This document shows positions 1 to 4,640 of a stretch of DNA of 6,958 bases, piece by piece. Every line of letters begins with the position of its first letter. Within the stretch, counting starts at the first letter, position 1. The stretch comes from Promethearchaeota archaeon (GTDB lineage: Archaea; Asgardarchaeota; Lokiarchaeia; Sigynarchaeales; SOKP01). Under the pieces are notes generated by a model, which was given only the letters and a program-made list of their open reading frames with translations, was not told the DNA's origin and ran no database searches. The stretch spans positions 1-6,958 of the forward strand of contig JAUWDN010000055.1 in the NCBI GenBank assembly GCA_030608765.1. The letters run 5' to 3'. Made by a program: the position numbers and the translations under genes.

Positions 1-339
1 TAAAAAAATATCTTGGTTTAATTCAAGAAAAAGTGAAGCAATTACACCTCCAATAGTAAGCATGACTACATCCATCGAAGAATTTAAAAGACTATCTCGT
101 TGGTAACCAAACTTGATGTTCTTCTTAAAAAAATAAGTATTTTCAATTATTTCCCAAAAAACTCCACATAAAAAAATAGTAAAAAAACAGAGTAAAATGA
201 CAAATTCACCAAATATGACCAAAAATAATGCGTCTAGAATTAGAAAGATGAGGTAACCAGCTAAAATGTGCCCAAAACTAAAAAAATCGATTGCTGCTTT
301 ACTTACATCACCTTTCTTTTTTGCAAAAACCTTATTCAT
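1..339 (-). CDS. DUF2585-like integral membrane protein, C-terminus cut off by window edge
   Basis: The open frame begins with ATG at 339 and runs off position 1 without a stop, giving 113 visible residues. It has about three hydrophobic segments (roughly residues 24-42, 45-62 and 90-106). Polar marks lie between them: His24 at the start of the first helix, a WEIIEN motif at 62-67 and a DSLLNS motif at 82-87 followed by Asp90. The order H / WE..EN / DS.LNS..D is what I recall of the DUF2585 (UPF0314) membrane family, whose function is unknown; that assignment is from memory and moderately secure. The start is well supported by an AAGGAGAT Shine-Dalgarno sequence ending 6 bases before the ATG. 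It lies 96 bases downstream of the FKBP gene on the same strand, but a T-rich tract and a TATA-like element between them suggest its own promoter. No function is inferred beyond membrane location. Confidence 0.72.
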   Translation of the reverse strand, partial: MNKVFAKKKGDVSKAAIDFFSFGHILAGYLIFLILDALFLVIFGEFVILLCFFTIFLCGVFWEIIENTYFFKKNIKFGYQRDSLLNSSMDVVMLTIGGVIASLFLELNQDIFL

Positions 340-353
340 GATTCAATCTCCTT
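340..353 (-). promoter_or_regulatory. Strong Shine-Dalgarno site for the left-edge membrane protein
   Basis: Read on the minus strand this is AAGGAGATTGAATC directly before ATG. The match to the anti-Shine-Dalgarno sequence is long and well spaced, and it fixes the start at 339. This contrasts with the neighbouring FKBP gene, which has no such site. Confidence 0.7.
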
Positions 354-389
354 GATCAAAGATGAAATTAAATTATTTAATAGGAATTC

Positions 390-406
390 AAAAATAGTAA
401 AAAAAA
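390..406 (-). terminator. Oligo-T tract, candidate archaeal terminator of the FKBP gene
   Basis: On the minus strand, 30 to 46 bases past the FKBP stop codon, a run of eight T is followed shortly by a run of five T with no obvious hairpin. Archaeal RNA polymerase commonly terminates at oligo-T tracts without a stem. In such AT-rich DNA this is suggestive only. Confidence 0.4.
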
Positions 407-410
407 TCGA

Positions 411-422
411 TTCATATAAATA
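411..422 (-). promoter_or_regulatory. Candidate TATA box for the left-edge membrane protein
   Basis: The minus strand reads TTATTTATATGA about 75 bases upstream of the ATG at 339. A start site about 25 bases downstream would leave a leader of roughly 50 bases carrying the Shine-Dalgarno site. The box overlaps the region just after the FKBP stop, so the two genes may be transcribed separately. The surrounding DNA is very AT-rich, so chance matches are common. Confidence 0.35.
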
Positions 423-435
423 ACACTGAACATGT

Positions 436-921
436 TTAGTTATGCTCACAACCGCAACCGCATTCATGAGCATTCGTTGCGTCCGGTTCACAACCGGTTT
501 CTAAAATCTTTATTTTGAAATGGAGCGTTTTGCCTGCTAGTGGGTGGTTCATATCAATTATTACAAACTTTTCATCCACTTCTTTAACCCAAGCCATTGA
601 GTGAGTCCCATTAGCATCACCTACTCCGAGCATCATACCTGGCTCAGGATCCAAATCTTTTGGTAATTGATCCGAGCTTATTGTTTGAACTAAGAGTGGA
701 TCAATCTCACCATAAGCTTCAGAAGCGCTTAGTATAATTTCATACTCTTCACCTACTTCTTTACCGATAACAGAATTATCAAACCCTTGAATCATCATTC
801 CAACACCAACTTCAAATCTTAACGGTTCTCCTCCTTGAAGCTCCGTGCTATCGAAGATGCTTCTGTCTTCTAATCTTCCTTCATATGCAACTTTGATGAT
901 TTCGCCTTTCTTAATAGCCAT
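436..921 (-). CDS. SlyD-like FKBP-type peptidyl-prolyl cis-trans isomerase with Cys-rich metal-binding tail
   Basis: The product is predicted to be a cytosolic prolyl isomerase and folding chaperone of the SlyD / archaeal FKBP group. Residues 1-70 match the first FKBP half (VAYEGRLED at 11-19, FDST at 23-26, IQGFDNSVIGKEVGE at 44-58, AYGE at 69-72). Residues about 73-122 form the inserted IF (insert-in-flap) chaperone domain, beginning DPLLVQTI. The fold closes with NHPLAGKTLHFKIKILE at 125-141, a SlyD hallmark. The last 18 residues contain Cys144, His152, Cys154, Cys156, Cys158 and His160. This is a short Cys/His tail like the metal-binding end of bacterial SlyD, here dominated by a CGCGC core. 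The length of 161 fits archaeal short FKBPs with an IF domain. The ATG has no Shine-Dalgarno sequence, and a TATA box 22-31 bases upstream implies a leaderless mRNA. It is divergent from the gene at 1166. Family assignment is confident; nickel or another metal as ligand is inferred from SlyD. Confidence 0.95.
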   Translation of the reverse strand: MAIKKGEIIKVAYEGRLEDRSIFDSTELQGGEPLRFEVGVGMMIQGFDNSVIGKEVGEEYEIILSASEAYGEIDPLLVQTISSDQLPKDLDPEPGMMLGVGDANGTHSMAWVKEVDEKFVIIDMNHPLAGKTLHFKIKILETGCEPDATNAHECGCGCEHN

Positions 922-942
922 AGTAAATCCAACTTATATTTA

Positions 943-952
943 TTTTATAAAA
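943..952 (-). promoter_or_regulatory. TATA box (box A) of the FKBP gene, leaderless spacing
   Basis: TTTTATAAAA, itself palindromic, lies 22-31 bases upstream of the FKBP ATG. That is the spacing expected when transcription starts at or next to the start codon. The absence of a Shine-Dalgarno sequence agrees with a leaderless transcript. Confidence 0.55.
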
Positions 953-1130
953 TAATAGAATTATTCTTTATTACTTAACTGTTTATATTTTAGAAATTCT
1001 TAACCATCTACTGGGTTATACTAACTAAATCTATTTAAAAATGAATTTGAAATGTTTCTACCTTGCAAATCCTTGAATTTTTTCATTTGTCTTGTAGGAG
1101 ATATTTGGAATGCATAATTCATTGTAAAAA

Positions 1131-1157
1131 TAAAAGATATTAAGATACAAAGATATA
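1131..1157 (+). promoter_or_regulatory. Promoter region with three 8-bp-spaced AAGATA repeats upstream of the CxC protein
   Basis: AAGATA occurs at 1134-1139, 1142-1147 and 1150-1155, with exact 8-base periodicity. The TAAAAGATAT segment at 1131-1140 lies about 26-35 bases upstream of the ATG at 1166, where box A of a leaderless gene would sit. No Shine-Dalgarno sequence precedes this ATG. The repeats may be protein-binding sites or simply low-complexity AT-rich DNA. Confidence 0.35.
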
Positions 1158-1165
1158 TTTAGAAA

Positions 1166-2158
1166 ATGGATGAAAAGAATTTTCGAATCTTTTTAGAAGA
1201 AAATGGAATTGATTCTAATGTAATCAAAAGCTTTCTTTCAAAGCTGAGAGACTATGAAAATTACCTTAAAAAAGAAAACCTAAGTCTCGACTCAGTTAAT
1301 CCCAAAAAACTATATGAGTATACTGAATATTTAGTTTCTACTAATGAAGATTCTGTTCTTGATTTTTTAAGAGCCATTTTGAGTTATGCTAATTATTCCA
1401 AGAAGTATGATTTTATTACTGAAACAATCGATATTGTTGAATCTTACAATGCAATGGATACATTGTTTTCAAGAATCGCTGAAATTCATGGAGAAAAAAT
1501 GAGGAATGAAATTTTTAGAGGTTTAGCTATTCCTCCATTAGGAGTGCATCCAGAAAAAAAACCGTATTTTACTAAAAGGATCATGAAAAGATTGGAAGAT
1601 AATCTTGGAAAAGAAAACGTAATCGCACTTCTTTCACCTTGCCTCCATGGTCGTCCCCCTGATGATATTAAAGGGGATAAAAAAAATCTCACAGAATTAG
1701 GAATTGATGGATTTTTACTAAAGAAACACCAAGATTTAATAAAAAGACTAGAGAAGCATAGAGACGAAGGATCGTTAGAGTTTGCCCAGATCGTGGATGA
1801 GGAAGTAATCGAATTTGTGAGAAAAAATCAAATGTTAGTAGGAGTAAGAAAAGGAAATATCATTTATACCAGCAAAGTTCCCTATCAAACTAAAAAATTT
1901 TTAACTGCAAAGGATGAACAAATGAAAAGCTTTTATCTATGTTATTGTCCTTGGATTCGAGGTGCTTTGAAAGAGGGAACTGATAATGAAATCTTAAAAG
2001 ATTTCTGTCATTGTAGTGCAGGTTGGTACAAACTATATTGGGATCAGATTTTTGAGCAATCCATAATAGTTGAACCCGTAAAAACGGGTTTAAACGGAGA
2101 TTTAGAGTGCACATTTGCAATCCACATACCTACAAATTTCAAGACTCAAACCATATGA
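1166..2158 (+). CDS. Uncharacterised protein with helical N-terminus and C-terminal CxC...CxC domain (possibly DUF6144-like)
   Basis: The 330-residue protein has two visible parts. Residues about 1-85 are all-helical and resemble the SAM-like core-binding domain of tyrosine recombinases, but no catalytic recombinase domain follows. Residues about 95-330 form a second domain with SPCLHG at 157-162 (Cys159), a CYCPW motif at 259-263, FCHCSAGWYKLYW at 280-292 and NGDLECTF at 310-317 (Cys315). The paired CxC motifs, Cys259/Cys261 and Cys281/Cys283, look like a metal or Fe-S site. I associate the C-terminal motif set with an uncharacterised family (DUF6144, from memory), and the GD..C.F ending recalls V4R / ATC-hydrolase-like ligand-binding domains; both are tentative. 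The start is fixed by a TAG stop two codons upstream in frame. There are no membrane segments or signal peptide, so it is probably cytosolic. It stands alone, divergent from the FKBP gene and convergent with the HTH gene. The reaction, if any, is unknown. Confidence 0.85.
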   Translation: MDEKNFRIFLEENGIDSNVIKSFLSKLRDYENYLKKENLSLDSVNPKKLYEYTEYLVSTNEDSVLDFLRAILSYANYSKKYDFITETIDIVESYNAMDTLFSRIAEIHGEKMRNEIFRGLAIPPLGVHPEKKPYFTKRIMKRLEDNLGKENVIALLSPCLHGRPPDDIKGDKKNLTELGIDGFLLKKHQDLIKRLEKHRDEGSLEFAQIVDEEVIEFVRKNQMLVGVRKGNIIYTSKVPYQTKKFLTAKDEQMKSFYLCYCPWIRGALKEGTDNEILKDFCHCSAGWYKLYWDQIFEQSIIVEPVKTGLNGDLECTFAIHIPTNFKTQTI

Positions 2159-2204
2159 ACTACTACTTACTCATAAGACGAAAATAACTATAACCATAGG
2201 ATGA

Positions 2205-2546
2205 TTATGTCATTTGTTCGAATAAGGCTTGAAATTCTTCCTTCACATCGGTTAGTCCTAAATTTTCCAGTAGATTAATAGATCGTTGGCTTAAGGAATA
2301 AAATGAACGCGGTTCAGAACGTTTGTATTCCATTTTTTTCTCGTTCTTTATAAGGTCGTTTTCTTTGAGAATTCTAATGTGGTAATTCAAATTATTTTCT
2401 TGAATTGAGGGTAATAACTCTTTTAATCGACTGAATGACAGTGATTTTTCGCTTGCTAATAGTGTAAGCAAAATTTTATAACGGGTTTTTTCAGATATAA
2501 TTTCTAATTCTTTTCTAATATTTTCAAATTTAAATTGGGTCTTCAA
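2205..2546 (-). CDS. ArsR-like winged-helix transcriptional regulator (TTG start)
   Basis: A small 113-residue DNA-binding protein of the ArsR / HTH_20 winged-helix type. Residues 15-32 (ISEKTRYKILLTLLAS nearby) form the first helix. Residues 37-62 hold the helix-turn-helix, with NNLNYHIRILKENDLI at 51-66 as recognition helix and turn. Residues about 70-86 form the wing, ending RSFYSLS, and a C-terminal helix at 88-112 probably mediates dimerisation. There are no cysteines, so classic ArsR thiol metal sensing is unlikely and the signal is unknown. The start is TTG: an in-frame TAG lies five codons upstream, no other in-frame start is available before residue 72, and AGGAGAG lies seven bases upstream. 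It is divergent from the gene at 2720, and a perfect 10-bp dyad covers its likely TATA box, which suggests autoregulation and control of the neighbour. Confidence 0.88.
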   Translation of the reverse strand: MKTQFKFENIRKELEIISEKTRYKILLTLLASEKSLSFSRLKELLPSIQENNLNYHIRILKENDLIKNEKKMEYKRSEPRSFYSLSQRSINLLENLGLTDVKEEFQALFEQMT

Positions 2547-2560
2547 ATCATCTCTCTCCT
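2547..2560 (-). promoter_or_regulatory. Shine-Dalgarno site that decides the TTG start of the HTH gene
   Basis: The minus strand reads AGGAGAGAGATGAT before TTG at 2546. The Shine-Dalgarno core at 2554-2560 is seven bases from TTG but only two from an out-of-frame ATG at 2551. That ATG opens a two-codon frame (ATGATTTGA) which overlaps the true start. The spacing favours TTG. Confidence 0.6.
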
Positions 2561-2594
2561 ATCATTTAAATTATTTTTTTCATCTAGTATCAAG

Positions 2595-2620
2595 TTAAAT
2601 ATGTTTTAACACATATTTAA
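2595..2620. promoter_or_regulatory. Perfect 10-bp inverted repeat, candidate operator at the HTH gene promoter
   Basis: TTAAATATGT at 2595-2604 and ACATATTTAA at 2611-2620 are perfect reverse complements around a 6-base centre. The dyad lies 49-74 bases upstream of the HTH start and contains a TATA-like sequence in the minus direction. A dimeric winged-helix protein bound here would block transcription of its own gene. The role is inferred from geometry. Confidence 0.5.
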
Positions 2621-2653
2621 ATCTAACTCAAATCTAATAGAGTCAATTGTTAT

Positions 2654-2675
2654 TGGTATATAATAATTTATACCA
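2654..2675. promoter_or_regulatory. 7-bp inverted repeat overlapping the TATA box of the deoxyribosyltransferase-like gene
   Basis: TGGTATA at 2654-2660 and TATACCA at 2669-2675 pair perfectly across 8 bases. The right arm overlaps a TTTATACC box A about 50 bases upstream of the ATG at 2720. Transcription would start near 2695 and leave a short leader with the Shine-Dalgarno site. The dyad could be a second operator of the divergent regulator, but its arm sequence differs from that of the 2595-2620 dyad. Confidence 0.45.
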
Positions 2676-2707
2676 TAAATGAATTTCTAAATTATTTCAT
2701 ATATTTT

Positions 2708-2719
2708 AGGGGGATTTGA
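2708..2719 (+). promoter_or_regulatory. Ribosome binding site of the deoxyribosyltransferase-like gene
   Basis: AGGGGGATTTGA directly precedes ATG. A partial Shine-Dalgarno match (GGGGGAT) sits at normal spacing, and an in-frame TGA immediately before the ATG makes 2720 the first possible start. Confidence 0.5.
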
Positions 2720-3208
2720 ATGCAAGTATCACATAGGAGTGCTTGGGATGAATTTTTAGATGAATTTATTAGTATATTTTCTATTTATGACCTGAATAAG
2801 ACTAAAATTTTTATTTGTGGTTCATATGATGAGGATACCTTTAGCAATCTTCAGGAAGTGCAAAAGATCGTAAATGCTGTCGAGAATAACCTTGGATTTC
2901 TTGAAAAAGAATTTAGACGTACACATCTCGAGAACCTGATTTATAAATTTGATCTAATAGCGAAATTCTCAGATGAAATTCTCATGGTTATTGAGCATGA
3001 TAAAGGTGGGCACATGATTGAAATGGGGATTATCCTTTCCTTTAAAGAATATTATGAAAAAACTAAAGTATTTGTTTTAAAAAATGTAGAAATCACTGAA
3101 GTATTAAAAAGGGGTGGTTTACTGACTCCATTTTTTAAAGAAAATGTAAGCTTATTTTATTTTAAAGATGTAGAACAGTTAAAAACTCTTATTAACGAAA
3201 TTTATTAG
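2720..3208 (+). CDS. Nucleoside 2-deoxyribosyltransferase-like / TIR-like Rossmannoid protein
   Basis: This 162-residue soluble protein has the outline of the nucleoside 2-deoxyribosyltransferase / TIR-related Rossmannoid fold. A first strand KIFICGSY at 29-36 ends in a Gly-Ser-Tyr turn, and a helical stretch with EKEFRR follows at 62-67. A SDEILMVIEHDKGGHMIEMG run at 84-103 then matches the second-strand pattern D.GG...E.G. In the family the Glu of that last motif (here Glu101) is the nucleophile that attacks the N-glycosidic bond. A strand at 116-120 (KVFVL) and a C-terminal strand and helix at about 143-162 complete it. I also recall uncharacterised archaeal proteins of this form (DUF7509), but cannot confirm membership. 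Substrate could be a nucleoside, a nucleotide such as NAD, or none. It is divergent from an ArsR-like regulator with two dyads between, which suggests regulated expression. The fold is moderately secure; activity is inference. Confidence 0.8.
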   Translation: MQVSHRSAWDEFLDEFISIFSIYDLNKTKIFICGSYDEDTFSNLQEVQKIVNAVENNLGFLEKEFRRTHLENLIYKFDLIAKFSDEILMVIEHDKGGHMIEMGIILSFKEYYEKTKVFVLKNVEITEVLKRGGLLTPFFKENVSLFYFKDVEQLKTLINEIY

Positions 3209-3248
3209 TAGAGCTATATTTTAGGAATGCAAAAATCAAATATTTAAC

Positions 3249-4064
3249 TTAGCTTTTTGAGAATCCCCCATGATGGAATTCGATTTTATAAATAAGTTTC
3301 AACTTTTCGCAATAAACTTCTATTTCTGATTCAATAGGATCCCATTGAGAAGGATCTTTCCTGAATTCTTCATACAAGGGTAAAATATCTGGATATATCT
3401 GCTTTACAATGTTTAAAATTCTTGGAACATTATGGGGTCTAAAGTTTAAATTTTCAAACATATATGAATCTGTATAGTCCATCGTTTCTTCTATTATCGC
3501 TTTATAATTAGTAATTTTTGGAAAAAATGGTGAAATAAATGTATAAGTTTTAATACCGTTCTCGTGTATTTCTTTTAATGCCTCTAACCTTTCTTTAGGT
3601 CTTGAAGCTCCCCTTTCGATCAATTTTGCGAATTCGGTATCTAAGGTGCTAATTGAAATACCAACTTCAAGGTTTTCAAATTTCTTAAATAGATCAATGT
3701 CTCGTACAACAAATTTTGATTTAGTCAATATTGAGATTTCAGCTTTTGTCCCTACAAGGCTTTCCAAGATTTTGCGAGTATTTTTATATTTTAACTCTAA
3801 AGGAGTGTAGGGATCAGTTACAGAGCTGAGTAATATTCTCTTTCCATCGTATTTTTGAGGTTTAATTTTATCGAAGTCATAGGTTTTGATATCTAAAAAT
3901 TCGCCCCATTTATCGCCCTTGTGCCCCGTAAATCTTTTCATGAATTCAGCATAGCAGTAAATACACCCATGTTGACACCCAACATAGGGATTAATAACAA
4001 AATCAATTTGGGGTATATTGCTCTTGGTTATTATGCTCTTAGCTTCTCGATAATTAATATTCAT
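3249..4064 (-). CDS. SPL-family radical SAM protein (COG1533-like)
   Basis: The 271-residue protein carries the radical SAM 4Fe-4S motif C-x3-C-x2-C as GCQHGCIYCYA (Cys30, Cys34, Cys37), preceded by NPYVGC. The order of motifs is that of the spore-photoproduct-lyase-like / Rv2578c group: SSVTDPYTPLE at 80-90, SILTKSKFVVRDIDL at 111-125, GISISTLD at 135-142, ERGASRPKERL at 150-160 and FISPFFPKITN at 176-186. Such proteins cleave S-adenosylmethionine to a 5'-deoxyadenosyl radical; the substrate of this subgroup is not established. I would not call it a true photoproduct lyase, since its short C-terminus (HHGGFSKS) does not show recognisable SplB features. The start is the first ATG after an in-frame TGA four codons upstream. 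It has no Shine-Dalgarno sequence; a weak AAATATAAG at 4097-4105 may be its box A. It converges on the gene at 2720 with 40 bases between and has no same-strand neighbour, so context gives no pathway. Confidence 0.92.
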   Translation of the reverse strand: MNINYREAKSIITKSNIPQIDFVINPYVGCQHGCIYCYAEFMKRFTGHKGDKWGEFLDIKTYDFDKIKPQKYDGKRILLSSVTDPYTPLELKYKNTRKILESLVGTKAEISILTKSKFVVRDIDLFKKFENLEVGISISTLDTEFAKLIERGASRPKERLEALKEIHENGIKTYTFISPFFPKITNYKAIIEETMDYTDSYMFENLNFRPHNVPRILNIVKQIYPDILPLYEEFRKDPSQWDPIESEIEVYCEKLKLIYKIEFHHGGFSKS

Positions 4065-4298
4065 ATTCTTGGTTCAATTTAGATAAATCAATTTAGTCTT
4101 ATATTTCTTACTTGTTATTTTAGCACTATCCCTCCCAGATCCTATTACTAAAGCTATTCTACAAAACTCTACTTAATATCTCCTATTTAAAGCACAATAT
4201 TAAAAAGAACTGTATTAGCAACAATTTTTAACTTAAATCAAATAAAACGAAGTTATATAAATAAGCTTGATTAATTGAATTTTTAATAATAAAAGAAT
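4065..4298. other. Intergenic region between radical SAM and microprotein genes
   Basis: This 234-base stretch separates the divergent genes and should hold both promoters. Apart from the clear TATA box at 4252-4265 and a weak one near 4097-4105 for the other strand, I see no long dyad, RNA gene or supportable ORF. A 29-codon open frame at about 4086-4175 has no start codon. Confidence 0.5.
4252..4265 (+). promoter_or_regulatory. TATA box with purine-rich BRE for the microprotein gene
   Basis: GTTATATAAATAAG, preceded by purine-rich AAAACGAA, is the best box A/BRE match in the window. It lies about 35-47 bases before the ATG at 4299, so a transcript would start near 4283 with a leader of about 15 bases. 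It gives independent support for a gene here. Confidence 0.6.
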
Positions 4299-4457
4299 AT
4301 GAGTGTTCATGATATGCCCTTAAAAATTCTTGAAAATGAGAGAACCAAAAAATTAATCCTCCTCATTATTGTTATAGTGTTAATCATTACCTCTACTATA
4401 ATTATCGCAGTAGTAGTAATGTATTTCACACCTCTTGAAGATACTGGAGGAGGATGA
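4299..4457 (+). CDS. Single-helix membrane microprotein, 52 residues
   Basis: ATG at 4299 opens 52 codons ending in TGA at 4455. The N-terminal 18 residues are polar with basic character (KILENERTKK at 9-18). One long hydrophobic helix follows at about 19-43, rich in Leu, Ile and Val (LILLIIVIVLII at 19-30), and a short acidic, glycine-ended tail (TPLEDTGGG at 44-52) ends it. By the positive-inside rule the N-terminus should be cytosolic and the tail outside. There is no cleavage site, lipobox or typical prepilin motif, so it is probably an intact bitopic protein. A second in-frame ATG at codon 6 could also serve as start. Evidence that it is real is the strong TATA box at 4252-4265 and the coherent membrane topology. 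It has no family I recognise. It stands 183 bases before the TrmB gene on the same strand, but with a separate promoter between. Confidence 0.65.
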   Translation: MSVHDMPLKILENERTKKLILLIIVIVLIITSTIIIAVVVMYFTPLEDTGGG

Positions 4458-4517
4458 CCTAGTGCATGCAGTATCTTTACAAATGTATTTTCAATTATAA
4501 TTTAAAAAAAGGATGAT

Positions 4518-4566
4518 TCTTGCGAGAAAATGTTAGTCGCAAGATGACTTACCCCGCAAGGGTTAG
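4518..4566 (+). ncRNA. Candidate structured RNA element, two hairpins with alternative pairing
   Basis: Hairpin 1 pairs TCTTGCGA (4518-4525) perfectly with TCGCAAGA (4537-4544) around an 11-base loop. Hairpin 2 pairs CTTACCC (4548-4554) with GGGTTAG (4560-4566) across CGCAA, with one T-T mismatch. CGCAAG occurs twice (4538-4543 and 4555-4560), and both copies are complementary to CTTGCG (4519-4524), so two folds exclude one another. The stretch is GC-richer than its surroundings and codes for no protein I can see. It lies 61 bases after the microprotein stop and 74 bases before the TrmB start, upstream of that gene's likely TATA box. It may be the 3' end of the microprotein transcript, a small RNA, or a DNA-level site. 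No known riboswitch or C/D-box consensus was recognised. The strand given is that of the flanking genes; the stems would form on either. Confidence 0.4.
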
Positions 4567-4604
4567 ATAAATAATACTTATGATAATATATATAGTATGT
4601 AGTA

Positions 4605-4624
4605 TTAATTAATTTATTAATTAA
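4605..4624. promoter_or_regulatory. TTAATTAA dyad over the TrmB-gene box A
   Basis: TTAATTAA at 4605-4612 and 4617-4624 is repeated around TTTA, giving a 20-bp dyad. It covers the position (17-36 bases before the ATG at 4641) where box A of a leaderless gene should lie, with TTTATTAA at 4613-4620 as the likely box. TrmB proteins often bind palindromes at promoters, so autoregulation is plausible. The sequence is pure A/T, so chance is a real alternative. Confidence 0.4.
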
Positions 4625-4640
4625 CAAAATTCTTATAATA

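Noticed and set aside
1166..1420. A tyrosine recombinase or mobile element
   Set aside because: Only a SAM-like N-terminal resemblance is visible; the R-H-R-Y catalytic residues and terminal repeats are missing.
1486..1692. Minus-strand open frame inside the CxC protein gene
   Set aside because: It lies wholly within a well-supported gene on the other strand and shows no recognisable domain; the same holds for 1890-2120.
4086..4175. Plus-strand open frame of 29 codons with a hydrophobic stretch (about NLVLYFLLVILALSL)
   Set aside because: It has no ATG, GTG or TTG start at its beginning, no Shine-Dalgarno sequence, and overlaps the promoter region of the radical SAM gene.
4511..4566. C/D-box small RNA
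   Set aside because: ATGAT and ATGAC segments recall box C, but there is no CTGA box D or D' at suitable spacing and no full RTGATGA.
4518..4566. CRISPR array or attachment site from the repeated CGCAAG
   Set aside because: Only two 6-base copies, no spacer periodicity, no adjacent tRNA, integrase or cas gene.
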